Shown one piece after another: positions 1 to 5,208 of a stretch of DNA of 5,208 nucleotides. The position numbers and the translations under genes were made by a program. This DNA comes from Rhodospirillaceae bacterium UBA4479 (lineage in GTDB: Bacteria > Pseudomonadota > Alphaproteobacteria > Rhodospirillales > Casp-alpha2), in the NCBI GenBank assembly GCA_002389175.1, contig DGNZ01000174.1, positions 1 through 5,208 of the forward strand. The letters are read 5' to 3'. The notes beneath the pieces were generated by a model, which worked only from the letters and a program-made list of their open reading frames with translations, had not been told where the DNA came from and did not search any database. Numbering within the stretch: the stretch's first letter is position 1; every line of letters begins with the position of its first letter.

Positions 1-32
1 TCGTTTTGTCTGACAGTACCTCTCCCACCCCT

Positions 33-1595
33 TTAGGCCAGACGATCCGCACAGGGGCTTTCATCCATCTGCGCGATAAGGTGATGTGCAAGACGGTTGG
101 TCAGATGCGCCCGTGTGTCTTGATGATCGGCCGTGTCCCACAGATTGTCCGTTTCGTTGGGATCAGCTTTCAAATCATAAAGCTCTCCCCAATCCTGATC
201 TCGATAAATTGTTAGCCTCCACTCAGCCGTCACCAAAGATCGAACCCGCGCAGGTTCTTCAAACCCCAAACGCTTGCCGCCATCGTTGTACTCGATCAAG
301 GCTTCATGGCGCAGCCCGTCTTGTGCTTTAATAGCGGGTAGAAAGCTTTGACCCTGATTTCCATTGAACGGCTTAAGCCCCGCACGGTCAAGAATGGTCG
401 CGGCCAGATCAACGGTCGAACACAATGCGTCAGAGCGGGTCTGGCGCCGTGCATCAGGATCCGACCAGATAAACGGCACCCGCGTGATACTTCGAAAAGG
501 TAACGCACCTTTAAGCAACATATTGTAATCACCCATATAATCTCCATGATCAGCATTGTAACAGATGACCGTGTTGTCTAATTGCCCCGAAGCCTCGAGT
601 GCCGCGATAATGTCACCCACCGCGTCATCAATGAACGCCATCATGCCCGCGGTTAGCGCCATAGCCTCTTTGATCTGCTGATCGTCCAGCATCATCGCGG
701 TTTGCGGCGTCGTTTGCCCCCCGTCGCCTTTCCAGTTTTTATGTAGCCACTGCATAGGTGGCGTTGGGTTTTTGTGGGCGTCATAAGGCAGTGACACCTC
801 GAAATCGTTGGGGTTGTACATGTCCCAATATTTGCCGGGTGGATTGAACGGGTGATGCGGATCGGGAAAACTAACGAAGGTAAAGAACGGCGCATTCTCA
901 TCGGCGCACGACGTGATATAATCAATCGCACGATCGCGAATGTAGGCTGTTGGATACAAGTCCTCGGGGATCGGAGTGCGGTAAGCTTGCGGGCAGGAAT
1001 AGTCGTGCGCCAGCTGGTTTTCGGGGTCATGTAAGGCCTTCCAATCAGGCGCATTCTCTTTGAACCATTGGCCATAATGCCCGCCACATTGATCCCCATG
1101 CGAGGTCACCATGTCAACATGTTGATAGCCGTAATAGGGTAATTTGATGTCATATCGCGTGGCGCCCTGATAATTAGCGGGCTCTTCCTCATAGTCTTTG
1201 ACACGTTCGACCTGCCACGCCTCTGGCATCTCGCCGATCTCCTCAGCGGTTTTGCCCATGGGGGCCATGGCGGTAAAGGGCTGTAGATGGCTCTTGCCGA
1301 TGGCCGCCGTGTGATAGCCCGCGTCGGCCAGAACATTGACGAAAGTGTTGGTGTTTGTTGGCAAGGTACATCCGTTATAACGAAGCCCATGCAGGCTGGG
1401 ATAGCGCCCCGTCAAAAGCGATGCGCGGTTTGGCATACAAACCGGTGACGCCACGTGGAAATTCTCAAACACTGTGCCGCGCGCCGCGATCGAGTCGATG
1501 TTTGGCGTTTTCAACACGGGGTGGCCGTAACAGCCCAACCAATCCGCCCGTTGCTGGTCAGTGATGATGAACAGAAAATTTGGACGCTTTGTCAT
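33..1595 (-). CDS. Cytoplasmic type I (formylglycine-dependent) sulfatase, 520 aa
   Basis: This is a complete sulfatase of the alkaline phosphatase superfamily, predicted to hydrolyse a sulfate ester to sulfate and an alcohol. The chain opens directly with the first core strand (NFLFIITDQQ), so no signal peptide is present and the enzyme should be cytoplasmic. Visible active-site residues are D13 and Q14, the CxPxR signature C53-M-P-N-R57 followed by TGR (C53 would be oxidised to formylglycine by a maturase encoded elsewhere), N74, the GKSH motif with K101 and H103, H247 in PHHPF, D349-H350 in NADHGD, and K362 in LLKG. The C-terminal LYDLKADPNE (472-481) is typical of the family. Length is normal. 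The Asp-Gln/Asp-His metal set is shared with choline sulfatases and phosphonate monoester hydrolases, but K101/H103 favours a sulfatase. The ATG is the first in the frame. An AAGG lies 12 bases upstream, a weak and distant ribosome site, so translation may depend on the permease gene 38 bases upstream. The substrate is unknown. Confidence 0.95.
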   Translation of the reverse strand: MTKRPNFLFIITDQQRADWLGCYGHPVLKTPNIDSIAARGTVFENFHVASPVCMPNRASLLTGRYPSLHGLRYNGCTLPTNTNTFVNVLADAGYHTAAIGKSHLQPFTAMAPMGKTAEEIGEMPEAWQVERVKDYEEEPANYQGATRYDIKLPYYGYQHVDMVTSHGDQCGGHYGQWFKENAPDWKALHDPENQLAHDYSCPQAYRTPIPEDLYPTAYIRDRAIDYITSCADENAPFFTFVSFPDPHHPFNPPGKYWDMYNPNDFEVSLPYDAHKNPTPPMQWLHKNWKGDGGQTTPQTAMMLDDQQIKEAMALTAGMMAFIDDAVGDIIAALEASGQLDNTVICYNADHGDYMGDYNMLLKGALPFRSITRVPFIWSDPDARRQTRSDALCSTVDLAATILDRAGLKPFNGNQGQSFLPAIKAQDGLRHEALIEYNDGGKRLGFEEPARVRSLVTAEWRLTIYRDQDWGELYDLKADPNETDNLWDTADHQDTRAHLTNRLAHHLIAQMDESPCADRLA

Positions 1596-1633
1596 AGGTC
1601 TATGTCGCCTTTACATCAGAGTGTTACCATTGG

Positions 1634-3976
1634 TTAGGATGCTGCCTTTTGCTGCTGGCGCGCACCCATATGATGCCACACCAACAGTACGGCTGTGAAT
1701 GCCAATGCGCCAAATTGGACCATTTCAGGTCGCATAAGGATCGCAACCGCTGCGCCAAGGCGGATCAAAATCCATAGGAAAGACAAACGTGCTGCATCAA
1801 ATCCAGCCAGCGCACTTGCAACGAGATAAAGCGCCAGCATCAGCCGCGCAATAAGCCACACTAGCGACCCGAACGAGACACCGTTTTCATAGCCCGCCAA
1901 AGGTGCACCGGTGGGGCTTGCGGGGTCAATCAGTGCCTGATCAATCAGTAGCATTTCTGGGTAGAAGGCAAAGATAAAGGGAATAGCAAACATGACGATT
2001 CCTGATCGCATGGCGCTGAATCCTGTTGCCATTGGGTCCGCTTTAGTGATGGTCGATGCCGCGAACGCGGCCATTGCGACAGGTGGTGTGATCGCCGACG
2101 CGATGGCGAAATAGAAAATGAACATATGTGCCGTGAATGTCGCAATGCCCAATCCGATCAACAACGGCCCCATAAGCAGCGCCACGTTCAAATATGCAGG
2201 GACAGCTGGCATTCCCATCCCGAGAAGAATGGCTAGAAGCATTGTAATAACAAGGGCAATGAATTGAACTAGAACGGATCCGCCATCTCCTAGATTCAAC
2301 GACAAAAGTAGTTTCAGAACGTCGATTGCCACGAATTTGGAAAGCCCTGTGAAATTCAAACAAACGTCGATCACAGTGACAGCTAGCAACATCAGATAAA
2401 GTGTCGAGATCGTGATTCCTGCTTCAGCAAGGGCATCAAGCAGCATCCGCGGTTTGGCCCGAAATGCTCTGTCCAAAAATAGTAGCACCAACACCAATGC
2501 TGCAGCCCACCATCCTGTGGCACCCGCATCCCCGGCTGCATTCTGAAATATCTGTAATACCCACGGCAGCGATGTTGCAATGCAGCGATCACCATTCATC
2601 ATGACTTCTGCCCCCAACATCCAGCCAATTGGACCACAACCAACCTCGTCTTTTGGGGTCAAAAGCAAGAACAGGATCAACAAAATGGGAAGGAATATTT
2701 GACAAAGATGAAGGATGTCTTCTTTGGTTATCAGCATGTCTTCGGTCAAATCACCAACGGCCGTGATACCCTGTTTACACGACTGAAAACTAGCGCTGAG
2801 AAATAGGCAGACAAAATAAGCAATTGCAGGCAGGATCGCTGCGATGATGATGTCGCGATATGGCACGGCTGTCATCGCCGCCAGAATAAAGGCGGCGACG
2901 CCCATCACAGGCGGCATGATCGAACCGCCAGACGATGCCGCAGCCTCCATGCCACCGGCAAAGACTTTGGAGAAACCACGCCTGACCATCATCGGGATAG
3001 TCAGAACACCTGTCGACAAGACGTTGACCACGGGTCCGCCCGTAATCGTGCCGAACATGGCCGAACTGACAATGGCGGCGTGCGCAGGGCCACCACGTAG
3101 GCGACGTGTCCAGCGAAAGGCCAGCCTGATCAAGGTTTGCCCGCCCGCTGACTTCCCGAACAGCGCGCCTAGGATAATATAAGGAAAGACCATGTTCATG
3201 ATGACATTCATGAACCGCCCCAACATGCCCGAGGCGGTATTGACCAAGGCGTCATGTACGTTTGGAATTCCATCCAAGAATGTGCGCGGCTCACCACCCA
3301 TTTTCGTCACAAAATATTTATTGACGTCGTCGGGGCCGTAGAAATACCAAACCATCACAGTGCCGATGGTATAAAGTGCTACGGCGATCGAAACAGCAAC
3401 CAGTGGCAAACCCCAGACTTTAATGTTATAACCCAAAAATATTAGTATCGAGATCCCCATGATGGCCACCAGCCAAACACCGGTCGTCGAGACACATTTA
3501 GGGTCGTCGACCGTGTCTGGCGCGGGCAATCCCATAAATTCGGCAAACTCAGTTTCAGCCTTTAACGTTTGCGCCATAATGCGCGCGCGGTCACCATTTA
3601 GCGCATCAATCAGGCAAACACTGTCAATCTCGATCAGATAGGTAATGGAAATGGCCGCAGCGGCAAGCACCAGCGCTGCGTCCATCAACCCGCCAAACCA
3701 AGCACGGGATGTGCCCTGCCATTCCCGCCACATAGAATTTTTGAGCGCCACAATTAGCATCATCACAAAAAAAACGATCGGGTAAAACCATTCCGTTGAA
3801 AACTTGCGGGTCTTGAGGTTTTCAATCCCAGTGAGACTTTGCCACATCTGGTCCCACCCCGGAATAACTGGCATGCTGTTAATCACCCCCATGGCGACAA
3901 AAATCAGCGCAACAACGTAAACCGTCTTATTGGGGAAAAGCGCTTTCGATGCGGTCTGGTCTGTTGTGTCGGACAT
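1634..3976 (-). CDS. TRAP transporter fused permease (DctQ-DctM, TAXI-associated), 780 aa
   Basis: This is the membrane part of a TRAP transporter, a secondary importer that uses an ion gradient and takes substrate from a periplasmic binding protein. The first ~215 residues hold about five hydrophobic helices (near 19-38, 65-79, 95-114, 166-182, 189-212) and act as the small DctQ-like part. The rest is the DctM-like part, with family motifs GGPVVNVLSTG (313-323), EAAASSGGSIMPPVMG (344-359), GMGMPAVPAYLN (586-597) and ITPPVAMAAFAAS (629-641). Three further helices close the C-terminus. Two long loops, about 116-165 and 440-488, each carry two cysteines (C121/C161 and C447/C465) and should face the periplasm by the positive-inside rule. 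The chosen ATG has GGAAG four bases upstream. A GTG 14 codons further up (4018) has no ribosome site and sits in the loop of a stem-loop, so it was not used. Fusion of both permease parts is usual for TAXI systems and agrees with the upstream gene. Substrate and coupling ion are not determined. Confidence 0.95.
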   Translation of the reverse strand: MSDTTDQTASKALFPNKTVYVVALIFVAMGVINSMPVIPGWDQMWQSLTGIENLKTRKFSTEWFYPIVFFVMMLIVALKNSMWREWQGTSRAWFGGLMDAALVLAAAAISITYLIEIDSVCLIDALNGDRARIMAQTLKAETEFAEFMGLPAPDTVDDPKCVSTTGVWLVAIMGISILIFLGYNIKVWGLPLVAVSIAVALYTIGTVMVWYFYGPDDVNKYFVTKMGGEPRTFLDGIPNVHDALVNTASGMLGRFMNVIMNMVFPYIILGALFGKSAGGQTLIRLAFRWTRRLRGGPAHAAIVSSAMFGTITGGPVVNVLSTGVLTIPMMVRRGFSKVFAGGMEAAASSGGSIMPPVMGVAAFILAAMTAVPYRDIIIAAILPAIAYFVCLFLSASFQSCKQGITAVGDLTEDMLITKEDILHLCQIFLPILLILFLLLTPKDEVGCGPIGWMLGAEVMMNGDRCIATSLPWVLQIFQNAAGDAGATGWWAAALVLVLLFLDRAFRAKPRMLLDALAEAGITISTLYLMLLAVTVIDVCLNFTGLSKFVAIDVLKLLLSLNLGDGGSVLVQFIALVITMLLAILLGMGMPAVPAYLNVALLMGPLLIGLGIATFTAHMFIFYFAIASAITPPVAMAAFAASTITKADPMATGFSAMRSGIVMFAIPFIFAFYPEMLLIDQALIDPASPTGAPLAGYENGVSFGSLVWLIARLMLALYLVASALAGFDAARLSFLWILIRLGAAVAILMRPEMVQFGALAFTAVLLVWHHMGARQQQKAAS

Positions 3977-3980
3977 GGGA

Positions 3981-3985
3981 CTTCC
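3981..3985 (-). promoter_or_regulatory. Ribosome binding site deciding the permease start
   Basis: GGAAG on the minus strand lies four bases before the ATG at 3974-3976. No comparable purine run precedes the alternative in-frame GTG at 4018. This supports the shorter 780-residue permease, whose first helix begins about 18 residues in. Confidence 0.6.
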
Positions 3986-4008
3986 AGATTTGAGATGAGA
4001 CGAAACGA

Positions 4009-4032
4009 GAGCCGCCACATGTGACGACGCTC
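4009..4032 (-). other. Stem-loop in the spacer between binding-protein and permease genes
   Basis: On the transcribed strand GAGC-GT-CGTCA-CATG-TGGCG-GCTC folds into a nine-base-pair stem with a two-base bulge, one G-U pair and a CATG loop. No uninterrupted U run follows, so it does not look like a standard intrinsic terminator. It begins about 22 bases after the stop codon of the binding-protein gene and ends about 32 bases before the permease ATG. A likely role, inferred only, is protecting the upstream message from 3' decay or partly attenuating transcription, so that more binding protein than permease is made. Confidence 0.5.
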
Positions 4033-4054
4033 AGGATCTTAGTGGTTTAAGAGA

Positions 4055-5104
4055 TTACTCCGCAACTGCGCAATCATCCAACTCGTAACCTGAGTCACGC
4101 CATGCTTTGGCTGCTGCTGGGTGATACTTGATCGGGTTTCCCCCACACATTCCCTGCATCGGGAAATCATATCCAACAGTTTCACCATATGGCGCTTTAG
4201 CCATCAGGTCCTCTAGCGATGCGATATATGTTGTGACAAGATCTGTGACCAATGCGTCATCCATGCTCTTGTTTACAACGTTACCACCGATTGTCGCGAA
4301 CGCACGGAAGGTGTCGTCCTCGGATATGAATGTAAAGTCATCGCCCATGATCGCTTCGAGGCTTGCAACGTCAGACGTCCAAGGCGCGCTGCCTGGTGCC
4401 TGCATATACTTTTGCATCGCTTCGCTTTCATACGACTCGCTTGGCATAGACCAAATCGTCATTTTACCAGCTGCAGCGGGGATGGTCAGACGTGGACTTG
4501 GAAACAGTTCTGGAAGAACAACTGCGTCAGGCTCGCCACTAGAGATCAGTGTCGCACCCTGTCCCCAGTTTGTCTGCATACCTTCGTAACCGATTCCATC
4601 TTCTAGGCCAGCCACGATCTGGATCATGGCACGGCCATTTGTCAGCGCACCACCACGAGGTGGACCATTGTATATCTTGCGACCCTCGAGATCGTCCCAG
4701 CCGCCAAGGTTCTTTGAATCATAGGCGAAAAGGAAAAAGACGCCCAAAGTGAAAGGGTTGATTACACGCAGGTTCGACACGAGGTCTGCGCCTGCTTCCG
4801 CACCAAGCGAGCCATAAGGACCAACGCCTCTGCTCATCAGGAACGGTAGAATGTAAGGTGTGCCGGCGATGTCGGTTTTGCCTTCGGCGACGTTCTGGAT
4901 GGAATTTGTCAGCGTCTGGCCTTCGGCAAGCTGGATGTTGGCGATGCCTGCCGTGCCAGCGATTTCGGTCATATGTGCGAGCGACAGATGCGTCGCACCG
5001 CCTGGACTCGCGGTTTCAGCCGTCAGATTAGTTTCGGCAAAAGCGCCCGTCGTCGTCAAGACAGCAGCGGCAGTAACCGCCAGTAGGTTTATGGTTTTCA
5101 TCAT
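4055..5104 (-). CDS. TAXI family TRAP transporter solute-binding protein, 349 aa
   Basis: This is the periplasmic receptor that captures the substrate and delivers it to the permease encoded next. The N-terminus is a clear Sec signal peptide: Lys, a hydrophobic run (LLAVTAAAVLTTTG), then AFA|ET with probable cleavage after A23. The mature part reads as a TAXI protein: TASPGGATHLSLAHM (31-45), EGQTLTNSIQNVAEGKTDIA (61-80), which corresponds to the family's GS-x-N...G-x-D-x-A region, the second-lobe stretch NGPPRGGALTNGR (146-158), SSGEPDAVVLPELFPSP (188-204), and the end motif KYHPAAAKAWRDSGY (326-340). Length is normal for the family. The only two cysteines are C320 and C345 near the C-terminus, which could form a disulfide. 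Two ATG codons lie in tandem. AGGGAG is three bases from the first and six from the second, so the second (348 aa, starting at 5101) may be the true start. It is the first gene of the apparent operon. The ligand cannot be predicted; TAXI proteins in general bind small organic anions. Confidence 0.93.
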   Translation of the reverse strand: MMKTINLLAVTAAAVLTTTGAFAETNLTAETASPGGATHLSLAHMTEIAGTAGIANIQLAEGQTLTNSIQNVAEGKTDIAGTPYILPFLMSRGVGPYGSLGAEAGADLVSNLRVINPFTLGVFFLFAYDSKNLGGWDDLEGRKIYNGPPRGGALTNGRAMIQIVAGLEDGIGYEGMQTNWGQGATLISSGEPDAVVLPELFPSPRLTIPAAAGKMTIWSMPSESYESEAMQKYMQAPGSAPWTSDVASLEAIMGDDFTFISEDDTFRAFATIGGNVVNKSMDDALVTDLVTTYIASLEDLMAKAPYGETVGYDFPMQGMCGGNPIKYHPAAAKAWRDSGYELDDCAVAE

Positions 5105-5107
5105 TCT

Positions 5108-5113
5108 CTCCCT
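5108..5113 (-). promoter_or_regulatory. Ribosome binding site of the binding-protein gene
   Basis: AGGGAG on the minus strand is a strong Shine-Dalgarno match. It is three bases from the first ATG (5102-5104) and six bases from the second (5099-5101). The spacing favours the second ATG, which removes only one methionine and leaves the signal peptide intact. Confidence 0.75.
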
Positions 5114-5132
5114 GGTTTTTATGATTAACTAC

Positions 5133-5177
5133 TTAACATGAGTATTATTATTTTATTAACATGAGTATTATTATTTT
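5133..5177. repeat. Perfect 22-base tandem direct repeat in the operon leader
   Basis: Two identical 22-base units, 5133-5154 and 5156-5177, are separated by a single base (period 23). Each starts TTAACATGAGTATT and ends in an AT run. Within each unit TAACA-TGAG-TATTA is an imperfect inverted repeat (four of five arm bases pair). The repeat sits 29 bases upstream of the first ATG of the operon, where a promoter or operator is expected. It could be a pair of sites for a transcription factor, or a recent short duplication in AT-rich DNA. Confidence 0.85.
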
Positions 5178-5208
5178 CCTAAACATTTACTTTTACCCTG
5201 ATTTTTGA

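Larger units (their letters stand above)
5105..5208 (-). promoter_or_regulatory. AT-rich leader and probable promoter region of the operon
   Basis: This 104-base stretch is far richer in A and T than the genes and contains no credible reading frame. It precedes the first gene of the three-gene cluster, so the operon promoter is expected here or just beyond the window edge. Several AATAAT-like hexamers could serve as a -10 element, but no convincing -35 partner at the right spacing stands out, so no exact promoter is named. The tandem repeat and the ribosome binding site lie inside it. Confidence 0.5.

Noticed and set aside
1..32. Possible terminator after the sulfatase gene
   Set aside because: The 32 bases left of the stop codon show no convincing inverted repeat or U run; a terminator may lie beyond the window.
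692..1099. Minus-strand open frame of 135 codons overlapping the sulfatase in another frame
   Set aside because: It lies fully inside the sulfatase coding region, is rich in Arg, Thr and Pro as out-of-frame products often are, and the sulfatase frame is continuous with all catalytic motifs.
1596..1633. Possible promoter or terminator between permease and sulfatase genes
   Set aside because: The 38-base gap is too short for a full promoter plus leader, and no stem-loop or -35/-10 pair is visible; co-transcription is simpler.
3977..4018. Upstream GTG start giving a 794-residue permease
   Set aside because: The GTG lies in the loop of a stem-loop, has no ribosome binding site, and the 14 extra residues do not resemble a family N-terminus. 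The ATG at 3976 has GGAAG upstream.
4128..4589. Plus-strand open frame of 153 codons inside the binding-protein gene
   Set aside because: It lies wholly opposite a well-supported gene, its product has no recognisable features, and it has the composition expected of an antisense shadow.
5133..5177. CRISPR-like array
   Set aside because: There are only two units, separated by a single base, with no spacers.

Overview
The window holds one operon-like cluster of three genes, all on the minus strand, so transcription runs from the right edge to the left. In order of transcription they are: (1) a periplasmic substrate-binding protein of the TAXI type of TRAP transporters (4055-5104); (2) a large fused TRAP permease carrying the small (DctQ-like) and large (DctM-like) membrane parts in one chain (1634-3976); (3) a cytoplasmic formylglycine-type sulfatase (33-1595). 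Gaps between genes are 78 and 38 bases, and no strong terminator is visible between them.

The organism is most likely a Gram-negative alphaproteobacterium, plausibly a marine Rhodobacteraceae (roseobacter-type) strain. This is an inference from protein style, moderate GC content and the abundance of TRAP transporters in that group. No marker gene in the window fixes the taxonomy.

Layout from the right: 5105-5208 is an AT-rich leader holding a perfect 22-base tandem repeat (5133-5177) and, next to the gene, a strong ribosome binding site. The binding-protein gene follows. A 78-base spacer then carries a stem-loop (4009-4032), which could set the ratio of binding protein to permease. The permease and the sulfatase follow. 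The last 32 bases (1-32) show no feature.

The simplest reading is a scavenging pathway. The TAXI protein catches a small anionic organic compound in the periplasm and the permease brings it in with an ion gradient. The sulfatase has no signal peptide, so it would cut a sulfate ester inside the cell, releasing sulfate and an alcohol. Its active-site pattern (Asp-Gln and Asp-His metal ligands, Cys in CxPxR, and the Lys-x-His pair) fits a sulfatase better than a phosphonate monoester hydrolase. The substrate cannot be read from the sequence. The window is mostly ordinary for accessory transport DNA. The transporter-sulfatase pairing, the leader repeat and the cysteine-bearing periplasmic loops are the points that merit a second look.
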